Shown here in pieces: positions 27,403 to 34,571 of a DNA stretch of 64,000 nucleotides (positions are counted from its first letter, which is position 1; each line of letters starts with the position of its first letter). The translations under genes and the position numbers were made by a program. Below the pieces are notes generated by a model, which was not told where the DNA came from, searched no databases, and worked only from the letters and a program-made list of their open reading frames with translations. This stretch comes from SKVR01 sp964453995 (lineage in GTDB: Bacteria; Bacteroidota; Bacteroidia; Bacteroidales; UBA7960), in contig CAYVQC010000006.1 in assembly GCA_964453995.1 (NCBI GenBank), positions 1-64,000 of the forward strand, written 5' to 3'.

Positions 27403-28260
27403 ATGCGGATTGCTATCAGTGGTCATACAGGATTTATAGGGAGTTTTCTGAAGGAGCATTTTGTCCCCCAGGGCCATACCATTACAGGAATAGGGAGGAA
27501 GGATTATCGCAAAGGAGTCAGTCATCTGGCAGCTATGCTGGAAGGAGTTGATGTTTTGGTCAACCTGGCCGGTGCACCCATTGTAAAACGTTGGACCAAA
27601 ACCTATAGCAAAATTTTGTGGGACAGCCGTATTGTTACAACCCGAAAACTTACCGATGCAATTGCTATGACCCGGCAGCGGCCCAAGGTCTTTATTTCAA
27701 CTTCAGGAGTGAACATTTATGAAAACCATGGCGTACATACAGAAAACCAGGCCGGATATAACCAGGATTTTCTGGGTATTCTTTGCCAGAGGTGGGAGGA
27801 AGAAGCGCTGCGTGCACGTATCCATTGCAATACTTACATAATTCGCGCTGGTGTGGTGTTGGGCAGTGAAGGAGGCGCGCTGCCCCAGATGGCACTGCCC
27901 TTTAAACTGTTTGCGGGTGGAAGAATCGGGTCGGGAAAACAGATCGTCTCCTGGATACACAAAGACGATTATGCTGCGGCCTTACAAATGATAATGGAAA
28001 AACTTCCCGACAGCCAGGTGTTCAACTTCACTTCGCCATATCCTGCTACCAATGCCGAACTATCCAGGCAGATCGCCAAAACCCTCAACAGGCCTTACTA
28101 CCTGCCCGTGCCTGGCTTTGCCCTGAAACTTCTCTATGGTGAAGGGGCCGTTGTATTGCTTGAAGGACCATATGCTCTTCCTGAAAATCTGCAAAAGGAA
28201 GGTTTTTCCCACCGCTATCCTACAGTGCAGGAAGCTATACCCAATTTGCTGGACAAATAA
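27403..28260 (+). CDS. TIGR01777 family NAD(P)-binding epimerase-like protein
   Basis: Extended short-chain dehydrogenase fold: the nucleotide-binding loop GHTGFIGSFL lies at the N-terminus, and VNLAGAPIVKRWT and FISTSGVNIY are the family signatures. A C-terminal DUF1731 domain (PYYLPVPGFALKLLYGE to the end) is characteristic of YfcH/SulA-like proteins. Residues ~1-220 form the Rossmann domain. ATG 27403 starts the conserved MRIAISGHTG; an upstream TTG would add 11 unconserved residues. The physiological substrate is not known for this family. The gene is convergent with radA. Confidence 0.92.
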   Translation: MRIAISGHTGFIGSFLKEHFVPQGHTITGIGRKDYRKGVSHLAAMLEGVDVLVNLAGAPIVKRWTKTYSKILWDSRIVTTRKLTDAIAMTRQRPKVFISTSGVNIYENHGVHTENQAGYNQDFLGILCQRWEEEALRARIHCNTYIIRAGVVLGSEGGALPQMALPFKLFAGGRIGSGKQIVSWIHKDDYAAALQMIMEKLPDSQVFNFTSPYPATNAELSRQIAKTLNRPYYLPVPGFALKLLYGEGAVVLLEGPYALPENLQKEGFSHRYPTVQEAIPNLLDK

Positions 28261-28313
28261 CCCAACCAAAAATTTCAGGGCGCTAGCCAGACATTGGCCG
28301 GGGGGAATATAAA

Positions 28314-29681
28314 TCAGGCAAAAAGATGCGCAAAGACCTCTTCTACTTTGGCCACAGGATTTAGCCTGATGGTATAAGCTTTAGTGTCAATGCCTTTAAG
28401 GCTGTATTTGGAAATATATATTTCCTCAAATCCCAGCTTTTGGGCTTCGGCAATACGTTGTTCGATGCGGGTTACCGGTCTTATTTCGCCTGTAAGACCC
28501 ACTTCAGCTGCAAAACAGGCCTTCTCATTTACTGCAACATCTTCGCTGGAAGATAAAACAGCACAGATCACCCCAAGGTCTATAGCCGGATCATCAACTC
28601 TTAATCCACCTGTAATATTCAGGAACACATCTTTTGTGCTCAGTCGAAAGCCACAGCGTTTTTCCAATACTGCCAGCAGCATGTTGAGCCGTCGCACGTC
28701 AAAGCCGGTGGAAGCCCTTTGCGGAGTGCCGTAGGCAGCAGTACTAATCAGGGCCTGGGTTTCGATAAGAATGGGGCGTATGCCCTCTATAGTGGCCGAA
28801 ACGGTAATGCCGCTGATGGGTTCGTCGCGGCTGGTAAGCAATATTTCAGAGGGGTTTGAAACTTCGCGCAGCCCATTGCTGCGCATTTCGAAAATCCCCA
28901 ACTCTGAGGTTGATCCAAAGCGGTTTTTCTGTGAGCGTAAAATGCGGTAAACGTGGTTGTGATCTCCTTCAAATTGAAGCACCGTATCCACCATATGCTC
29001 CAGTAGTTTAGGCCCGGCCAGCGAACCCTCCTTGGTAATGTGGCCTATTAAAAATACGGGGATTCCTTCTTCTTTTGCATATTTTTGAAACTCTGAAGAG
29101 CACTCTCTGATCTGGGATATGCTGCCTGCCGACGATTCAATATTGGGGGTGGTAAGGGTTTGTATGGAATCGATCACCACCAGGTCGGGAGTAAGTTCCT
29201 GCAGATGATGAAAGATATTTTCCGTATTGGTTTCGGTAAGGATAAAGCAGTTGGATTCTGTAAGACCCAGGCGTTGCGCCCGCATTTTAATTTGCAGTTC
29301 GCTTTCTTCTCCTGAAATATAGAGTACCTTTTTCTGCGGAATGTTAAGGGCTACCTGCAGCATAAGGGTGGATTTGCCAATACCGGGTTCACCGCCTACC
29401 AGCACCAGCGCTCCGGGCACGATGCCACCCCCCAGTACCCTGTCTAGTTCGGTATTGGCAGAAGAAAAGCGTTCTTCATTTTTGGCTTCAATTGCTGCGA
29501 TCAGTCTGGGGCGGGCGGCAGTTGCTTTTGACCGGCCGCCTGCGGGCCTTCCCGGTGCGGTCTTTTCCAGTACCTCCTCCACATAAGTATTCCATTCGCC
29601 GCACGAGGGGCATTTGCCAATCCATTTTGCAGATTGAGCACCACAGCTCTGGCAAAAAAATGCAGTCTTTACTTTGGCCAT
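28314..29681 (-). CDS. radA: DNA repair protein RadA (Sms)
   Basis: RecA-related ATPase that promotes branch migration in recombination. The 455-residue protein shows an N-terminal C4 zinc finger (Cys10, 13, 24, 27), Walker A GEPGIGKST with Lys103, the RadA-specific KNRFGSTSE motif, and a C-terminal Lon-protease-like domain (from about residue 295, DPAIDLGVICAVLSS). All landmarks are intact. An Ala/Arg-rich linker (~41-65) separates the finger from the ATPase core. It lies downstream of a hairpin that probably terminates the preceding lipoprotein operon, so it likely uses its own promoter. Confidence 0.97.
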   Translation of the reverse strand: MAKVKTAFFCQSCGAQSAKWIGKCPSCGEWNTYVEEVLEKTAPGRPAGGRSKATAARPRLIAAIEAKNEERFSSANTELDRVLGGGIVPGALVLVGGEPGIGKSTLMLQVALNIPQKKVLYISGEESELQIKMRAQRLGLTESNCFILTETNTENIFHHLQELTPDLVVIDSIQTLTTPNIESSAGSISQIRECSSEFQKYAKEEGIPVFLIGHITKEGSLAGPKLLEHMVDTVLQFEGDHNHVYRILRSQKNRFGSTSELGIFEMRSNGLREVSNPSEILLTSRDEPISGITVSATIEGIRPILIETQALISTAAYGTPQRASTGFDVRRLNMLLAVLEKRCGFRLSTKDVFLNITGGLRVDDPAIDLGVICAVLSSSEDVAVNEKACFAAEVGLTGEIRPVTRIEQRIAEAQKLGFEEIYISKYSLKGIDTKAYTIRLNPVAKVEEVFAHLFA

Positions 29682-29703
29682 AAAACAAAACCTCCCAAAA
29701 GAG

Positions 29704-29747
29704 AAAGGGAAAACCTAAAGCGTTGAAGCGATGAGGGTTTTCCCTTT
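29704..29747 (-). terminator. terminator hairpin after the lipoprotein/TonB-receptor operon
   Basis: AAAGGGAAAACC (29704-29715) pairs exactly with GGTTTTCCCTTT (29736-29747), a 12-bp stem with a 20-nt loop. Read on the minus strand it follows the 29792 lipoprotein stop by about 45 nt and is followed by CTCTTTTGGG. It also lies 23 nt before the radA start, so it forms part of the upstream region of radA. Confidence 0.6.
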
Positions 29748-29791
29748 GCAACCATGAAAACAAGGCTGTAAAAGTACAAAAAGATTTTTAT

Positions 29792-30184
29792 TTATTCGGA
29801 TTTTTTAGCGAATTCTCTCATTACCACCCCACCTTCGATATCGAGTTTAATGATCAGCTGTTCTGTATCGAGCCTTACTACATCCCATTTTTCATTCCAG
29901 GCCTCATTGGAAGTATCCACAAGTTGCAGGGTGGTGCGCAGGGGATTGGTTTCAAGCACATAGAAGCCAGTATCGGTTATTGTGGCTACGGCCGGGTCTG
30001 TTTTTAATCTCCGGTACATGATAAGTTCACCTTCATCAAAAACCCATTCATAAAAATAAGGGTCGTCAATGTCTGCCACATTAATTCTTTCCCATGTTCC
30101 TCTGAGAAGATCCTCGTTTTCTTTGGTACAGGAAAAGGCCAGCATTAGGGCCATGACTGACAGTATAAAAAGGAATTTGTTCAT
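29792..30184 (-). CDS. small lipoprotein, lipocalin-like fold (hypothetical)
   Basis: 130-residue predicted lipoprotein: signal peptide MNKFLFILSVMALMLAFSC with Cys as the likely lipidated residue, then a short beta-rich domain beginning LLRGTWERI, which resembles the G-x-W start of Bacteroidota lipocalin-like proteins. No catalytic motif. It is the third gene of a unit with a TonB-dependent receptor (gap 86 nt). Its N-terminal architecture resembles that of the first gene of that unit, so the receptor is flanked by two small lipoproteins. The function is unknown; a role in outer-membrane uptake is inferred from context only. Confidence 0.7.
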   Translation of the reverse strand: MNKFLFILSVMALMLAFSCTKENEDLLRGTWERINVADIDDPYFYEWVFDEGELIMYRRLKTDPAVATITDTGFYVLETNPLRTTLQLVDTSNEAWNEKWDVVRLDTEQLIIKLDIEGGVVMREFAKKSE

Positions 30185-30270
30185 TTTTCACCGCTTTTAA
30201 GGAAAAGGCTGGTTTGAAAAAGCAAGGAGCCTGAAATAATTTTTGCAAATTTAGCTAAAATAACACGAAA

Positions 30271-32526
30271 CTAAAACATTGCACTTAGCCTTATGCTAAA
30301 ATTTCTGTGAGGTCTTATGTCGCCGGGGCGGCCCATGTACTCTGTGTTGGTAATATTCTTTACCGCAAAAGAAAGTTTCCATACCGGAGTCAGTTGGCGG
30401 GAGATATGCACATCTGCCAGGAAAAAACCTTTGTTGTTATCCAACCAGTAATCAAAAAAACCGGGCAATATATCTTCCCGGGTACCCGGGTTTAGAAAAA
30501 CATCATCAATGTTGAGGGTTTTTGATCTGTAGTAAAAGGTTATACCGGGTTCGTACTTGTTGTATTTCCCGGTAAGGCTTAGTTTTGCAGAATGTTTACG
30601 GCGGTATTTGAGGAAAATGTCTTTGTTTTGTCCTGTTGACTGGTTGAATTCTACTGGGAAAGTATAGAGGTATCCCCCGCTGATGGTTTGCTCAAACCAA
30701 CCTGCCGAACGGGTAAACAGGAACTCAATTTCCGAACCATAAACCCTTGAATATTCAGTGTTATCGGCCCTGAATCCTGGCAAAGACTCCTCAGAACCCG
30801 GCACCGGAAACACGCCAAATTCATATTCAATAAGGTTTTTATTTTGGGAATAGAACAGGGCCCAGTCAATCATTCCATCCCATCCCAGGGCAACGATGCC
30901 TTGTTTTACCCCAACCTCGGCATTCCATCCTGATTCGGGTTGCAGGTGGATGTTGGGAAATATCCTTACGGCTCCCAGCGTAGTAGTAGCAAACCTTTCG
31001 GCAATGGAAGGATAGCGATACCCCTGCCCGTAGGATGCCCTTAAAAAGGTATAATTTGCCAACATGTAATTGAGTCCTGCCCTTGCAACTACTACCGGCT
31101 CATCAGCATCTCCATTGATGCTGTTGTGTTCCAGGCGCACACCCGCAACCATTTTCAACTTTTGACTGAGTGTAAGATCGCCCTGAAAGTATGCGGCGAA
31201 GTTGAGAGATGAATTGTTGCCATAAAATTGCGACAGGATGCGGGCAGAGTTTTGAAGAACACCGATGTTGATGTTAAAAAAGCGGTTTATCTGGTACCAA
31301 CTCTGGTATTCGGCCAGGAAGGAGATAGCCTGGCTTTCATTGTTGGGTGCATCAGGGTATGCATTATCGGAAAGCTGAAAGCGCATGCGCAGGTCGTGAG
31401 ATTGTCTGTCGTTGGGTTTAAACCCAATAAAAGGATCAATGGCCAGGAAAGTACCCCTTAAGTTGATGGCTGTTTCAGGGTCTTGTTTCAGAGCGCCGGT
31501 TTCAGCATTTTCCCATAACACGAAGTCCCTTTTATCGGTGTATCCTGCAAGGGCATTTACCCCAAAAATAAGCCCTTCGGGTTCCTTGTTGTGGTGCTTG
31601 AGGGTAAGGCTGATGCGGGCAGCATTTTCGTGGTTGAGCCTTCGGTAACCTTGGTCCAGAACGCCAAAAAGCCCCAGGCCTATGTCTGTTTGGTTATATT
31701 TTTTGAGATGGGAAAATGAAAGTGTGTTAAATGTTCTAGGCGTATTGTTCCACCATTTCCAGTTGGAATTGGGTGGATTATCAAAGGCCCCGGTTTCGGC
31801 AAAGAATGAGTTTCTGCCCTGCAGTGATGCCGGGGCAGTGCGAAAGTTGATAACGCCATTGAGGGCTGATGATCCATATAACACAGATGAAGCTCCTTTG
31901 ATAACTTCAATTTGGGAAATATTTTCCATGGGCAGAAATTGCCATCGTATGCTACCGGCATCGGCAGCCAAAATAGGCAACCCATCGAGCAGGGTAAGAA
32001 CCCTTGATCCGGCGCCGTAGCTGAATCCACTTCCGCTCCTGATGGCAGCCTGCCCGTCAATAACTTCTATTCCGGGGCTTTTGGTCATCAATTCGCGTAC
32101 ATCGCTGATGTGAGATGCAGTGAATTGTTGGGGCTGAATAATGCTCATCGATACGGTCGACTCGGCCACACGTTGTTCCACTCTTCCGGCACTTACCACA
32201 ACCTGATCGATCTGTGTTACATCCGGTTCCAGCTGAATGTTTATGGTAAGCGTATCATTGGGGGTAAGGGAAAAAGTGCCGGTATAGGGTTTATAGCCAA
32301 GGTACTGAACCTTTAGTGTGATGCGGTTTTGGGTAGGCCATAACATGAAGTGCCCCTGGTTGTCGCTTACTGTTCCTCTTCCCCGTTCATAAAAAATGCT
32401 TGCGCCCGGTAAAGGTTCCTGGGAAACAGCATCGGTTATGGTTCCACGAATCAATGCCTGCTGGCCCATGGCCGGCGGCAGGATTAAACCAAGAAAGAAA
32501 AACAGAGCAGTAAAACACCGCATCAT
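30271..32526 (-). CDS. TonB-dependent outer-membrane receptor
   Basis: 751-residue ligand-gated outer-membrane channel. A signal peptide (FTALFFFLGLILPPAMGQ) is followed by a CarboxypepD_reg-like domain (~22-105, ALIRGTITDAVSQEPLPGAS), a plug domain (~110-230, with IEVIKGASSVLYGSSALNGV) and a 22-strand-type barrel ending in an aromatic C-terminus (IRLSAMF). It resembles vitamin- or siderophore-type receptors more than SusC, because it is shorter (SusC about 1,000 residues) and has no SusD partner. Its start overlaps the stop of the upstream lipoprotein by 4 nt, indicating translational coupling. The ligand is not identifiable; no cobalamin riboswitch was noticed upstream. Confidence 0.92.
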   Translation of the reverse strand: MMRCFTALFFFLGLILPPAMGQQALIRGTITDAVSQEPLPGASIFYERGRGTVSDNQGHFMLWPTQNRITLKVQYLGYKPYTGTFSLTPNDTLTINIQLEPDVTQIDQVVVSAGRVEQRVAESTVSMSIIQPQQFTASHISDVRELMTKSPGIEVIDGQAAIRSGSGFSYGAGSRVLTLLDGLPILAADAGSIRWQFLPMENISQIEVIKGASSVLYGSSALNGVINFRTAPASLQGRNSFFAETGAFDNPPNSNWKWWNNTPRTFNTLSFSHLKKYNQTDIGLGLFGVLDQGYRRLNHENAARISLTLKHHNKEPEGLIFGVNALAGYTDKRDFVLWENAETGALKQDPETAINLRGTFLAIDPFIGFKPNDRQSHDLRMRFQLSDNAYPDAPNNESQAISFLAEYQSWYQINRFFNINIGVLQNSARILSQFYGNNSSLNFAAYFQGDLTLSQKLKMVAGVRLEHNSINGDADEPVVVARAGLNYMLANYTFLRASYGQGYRYPSIAERFATTTLGAVRIFPNIHLQPESGWNAEVGVKQGIVALGWDGMIDWALFYSQNKNLIEYEFGVFPVPGSEESLPGFRADNTEYSRVYGSEIEFLFTRSAGWFEQTISGGYLYTFPVEFNQSTGQNKDIFLKYRRKHSAKLSLTGKYNKYEPGITFYYRSKTLNIDDVFLNPGTREDILPGFFDYWLDNNKGFFLADVHISRQLTPVWKLSFAVKNITNTEYMGRPGDIRPHRNFSIRLSAMF

Positions 32527-32942
32527 TTCGCAATAAAAGTTAGCCTGATCTGTAATGCCGGGTTGGTGGGGTTTTGAAGATCAGGGAAGGTAGTGCTTAC
32601 TTTTAGAGATTCTGCCGTTAGCTCATGGATCTTTGTACTCAACAGGGCAGGCAGACTATCTGACTGGATCACCAGCTCGGTTTCATTTTGGGCAAATTTC
32701 CAGGTACCCTCATAAGTTCCAAAGGTACCGGTAAAGTCTTCTCTGAATATTGCGTCTCCTCTAAAATCCTCTAAGAGTTCGCCCGGGCCACTTGCATCTT
32801 CGCCATTAATCAGCAGGCTGTCAGATTCCCATACAGCCTGGGTTAGCAATCTGAACCGTTCGGATGTTTCTTCCTCTTTTTCGCAGGAGGCAGCCACAAA
32901 AAGGGTGAAAACAATGGTGATGACAGGGATGAATCTTTTCAT
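32523..32942 (-). CDS. small lipoprotein, lipocalin-like (hypothetical)
   Basis: 139-residue predicted lipoprotein with signal peptide ending LFVAASC. The mature part starts with an acidic linker (EKEEETSERF) and continues as alternating beta strands (GTFGTYEGTWKFAQNE), similar to Bacteroidota lipocalin-like domain proteins. It is the first gene of the receptor operon and overlaps the receptor start by 4 nt. It could act as a surface-exposed ligand-binding partner of the receptor, but this is inferred from position alone. Confidence 0.72.
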   Translation of the reverse strand: MKRFIPVITIVFTLFVAASCEKEEETSERFRLLTQAVWESDSLLINGEDASGPGELLEDFRGDAIFREDFTGTFGTYEGTWKFAQNETELVIQSDSLPALLSTKIHELTAESLKVSTTFPDLQNPTNPALQIRLTFIAK

Positions 32943-33039
32943 ATCATTAAAATTAGGTTTTTATTAACTCTGTTGGGTAAGGTAGATTTTTTTATTGGAT
33001 AGTTAAAGTTACAAATAATCACATTTGGTTGTACGTGTA

Positions 33040-33151
33040 TTGGGGCCTATACACAAACAGAAAAGCGCCCCTTTGGTTTTAAAGGGCGCTTTCTGTTCTT
33101 GTTTCAGGGTTGCTTTAGTATTGTGGAATGGTTGCGGATTGTTTTTGTGGT
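33040..33151. repeat. duplicated unit, copy 1, terminator side
   Basis: This segment is almost identical to 33666-33776 (about two differences in ~110 nt), up to the left edge of the assembly gap. It contains the same terminator hairpin and the same sequence leading to the stop codon of the small secreted-protein gene in copy 2. The reading frame of copy 1 itself would lie in the gap. Confidence 0.9.
33062..33092 (-). terminator. terminator, copy 1
   Basis: AAAGCGCCCCTTT pairs with AAAGGGCGCTTT with one bulged C and a short loop. On the minus strand it is followed by TCTGTTTGTGT, so it would end the gene copy hidden in the gap. Also usable on the plus strand. Confidence 0.75.
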
Positions 33152-33251
33152 NNNNNNNNNNNNNNNNNNNNNNNNNNNNNNNNNNNNNNNNNNNNNNNNN
33201 NNNNNNNNNNNNNNNNNNNNNNNNNNNNNNNNNNNNNNNNNNNNNNNNNNN
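33152..33251. other. assembly gap (100 N)
   Basis: Exactly 100 N, the usual placeholder for a gap of unknown length. The flanks match the two ends of the second repeat unit. If copy 1 has the same layout, about 548 bp are missing here, including a complete second copy of the small gene at 33782-34282. Confidence 0.95.
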
Positions 33252-33406
33252 GTAATACACTCTGTCCATCTTTACTCATTTTCTGTGCCAAAAACTGTAA
33301 CAAGCATAAATACAGGAATATACGAACAGGACTTCGAATTTCTTGCGTTGTTGTTGGTGTTTTAGTGTACGATACGGGTCATACACCGTTCGGGAGCGGA
33401 CACTTT
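33252..33406 (-). repeat. duplicated unit, copy 1, promoter side
   Basis: About 155 bp that match 34325-34479 with roughly a dozen substitutions. It holds a sigma-54-like element (33273-33291) and palindromic upstream sites (33365-33403), in the same order as in copy 2. The divergence shows a true duplication and not a misassembled single copy. Confidence 0.88.
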
Positions 33407-33665
33407 TTGAAGTAATCCAGAGAAAACCCAGAAAACTCAATGTAAAGGCATCCTTAGCCGAATTGCCCAGGTAATGATAAAGTGATAGCTAATTTATGCC
33501 TGGTAGAGCAAATAATCAGCGCTTCATAACAAGATCTGACCTCTTAACCAGAAACATTTTAAGCAGAGGAACCTGGGGATAGTAAAGTATTTATTAAAAG
33601 GAAATGACAGCCAATCTCTCAGGAAGGAACAAATCAAGGGATAAACGTATTTAACGATGTCTGAA
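33407..33665. other. unique spacer between the two repeat units
   Basis: About 260 bp without a convincing ORF, repeat or hairpin. It lies upstream of the copy 1 control sites and downstream of the copy 2 terminator (minus-strand sense). I see nothing further in it. Confidence 0.5.
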
Positions 33666-33776
33666 TATAGCCTATAAACAAACAGAAAAGCGCCCCTTTG
33701 GTTTTAAAGGGCGCTTTCTGTCTTGTTTCAGGGTTGCTTTAGTATTGTGGAATGGTTGCGGATTGTTTTTGTGGTT
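33666..33776. repeat. duplicated unit, copy 2, terminator side
   Basis: Near-identical partner of 33040-33151. Identity is much higher here than on the promoter side, which suggests recent conversion or selection on this part. Confidence 0.9.
33687..33717 (-). terminator. terminator, copy 2
   Basis: Same 12-13 bp hairpin as in copy 1 (AAAGCGCCCCTTT / AAAGGGCGCTTT). On the minus strand it follows the stop of the 33782 gene by about 65 nt and is trailed by TCTGTTTGTTT. Confidence 0.8.
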
Positions 33777-33781
33777 TTTTC

Positions 33782-34282
33782 TTACTTGCTAACTGAATTC
33801 ATCAGGGCATAGAAGCTTTCATCTTCTGGTACTTCCTGTTCTTCCCTGGCAAGTTTTGATACTTCTTCAGCGCTGAGACGGAAGCGGTTTTCTGCCTGGT
33901 AATTTTCAAATATTTCTTTTGTGTCCAACTCAATGTCATCTACCTCTTTTTCAGGAGCTCTTAGTGATGCAATAACAGATGAAAAATTGATATCATCGGA
34001 ACATTTTGCGGCAACAGGGATGGTTACAATTTCTTCCTCCACCAGGGCTTCTTCTTTTACCGGAAGCTTGAATTTTTTATTATACAAAGGGTTGTTTTTA
34101 CTTATCATATTGTGAATTACAGGAAGATTTTCTTCAACAAGAGATTCTACCTTGGTTACAACTTCAACGGAATGTTCTTCTGTAATTTGAAGGCGGAAAG
34201 TGTTAAAGTTTGTGGCTGTAGCTGTTTGAATAATCATTGCGATCATCAGGGTTGCGATTGTAAGTTTTGTAAGGGTTTTCAT
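33782..34282 (-). CDS. small secreted acidic protein of unknown function (duplicated gene, copy 2)
   Basis: 166 residues. The N-terminus is a signal peptide (MKTLTKLTIATLMIAM, cleavage near ATA-TN). The mature part is strongly acidic (many Glu: VKEEALVEEEIV, EEQEVPEDE) with predicted amphipathic helices and one Cys, and no recognised domain. It ends NSVSK. The gene has a clear terminator and a sigma-54-like promoter with palindromic upstream sites, and lies in a unit whose flanks are repeated at 33040-33151 and 33252-33406. A paralogue is therefore expected inside the assembly gap. The function is unknown; a periplasmic or secreted, stress- or signal-induced protein is a guess from the control region. 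Confidence 0.72.
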   Translation of the reverse strand: MKTLTKLTIATLMIAMIIQTATATNFNTFRLQITEEHSVEVVTKVESLVEENLPVIHNMISKNNPLYNKKFKLPVKEEALVEEEIVTIPVAAKCSDDINFSSVIASLRAPEKEVDDIELDTKEIFENYQAENRFRLSAEEVSKLAREEQEVPEDESFYALMNSVSK

Positions 34283-34345
34283 GACTTTGGTTATTTTGGG
34301 TTTGTAAATTTATTTTCTGTTTTAGTAATACACTCTGTCCATCTT

Positions 34346-34363
34346 TACTCATTTTCTGTGCCA
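34346..34363 (-). promoter_or_regulatory. sigma-54-like (-24/-12) promoter, copy 2
   Basis: On the minus strand the sequence reads TTGGCACAGAAAATGAGTA. It matches the TGGCAC of the -24 box exactly and the -12 box (TTGC) only in part (ATGA). The same 18 nt are conserved in copy 1 at 33273-33291. The expected start is ~34336, giving a leader of ~54 nt. Confidence 0.5.
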
Positions 34364-34437
34364 AAAACTGTAACAAGCACAAATACAGCAACATACGAGC
34401 AGAGATTTGAATTTCTTGCGTTGATGTTGGTGTTTTA

Positions 34438-34475
34438 GTGTACGATACGGGTCATACACTGTTCAGGAGCGGACA
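34438..34475 (-). promoter_or_regulatory. palindromic upstream activator sites, copy 2
   Basis: On the minus strand GTGTATGACCCGTATCGTACAC (34459-34438) is an inverted repeat of the half-site GTGTAYGA. Next to it TGTCCGCTCCTGAACA (34475-34460) is a second imperfect palindrome. Both recur in copy 1 (33365-33403). The position, about 75-115 bp upstream of the sigma-54-like element, suits an NtrC-type activator. Confidence 0.5.
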
Positions 34476-34545
34476 CTTTCTTTTAATAATCAAACCCTAT
34501 GCTGGTTTGCCTGCAATAGCTGTGATCATATTCAAATAAAATTTG

Positions 34546-34553
34546 CACCTTTG
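34546..34553 (+). promoter_or_regulatory. candidate flippase promoter -7 element
   Basis: CACCTTTG, 7 of 8 to TAnnTTTG, 18 nt before the flippase ATG at 34572. With this box the leader would be about a dozen nucleotides. Confidence 0.4.
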
Positions 34554-34571
34554 CAACAATCGCAAAAAGCT

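Noticed and set aside
33009..33415. ORFs crossing the N gap
   Set aside because: They contain strings of undefined residues and exist only because N bases hide stop codons.
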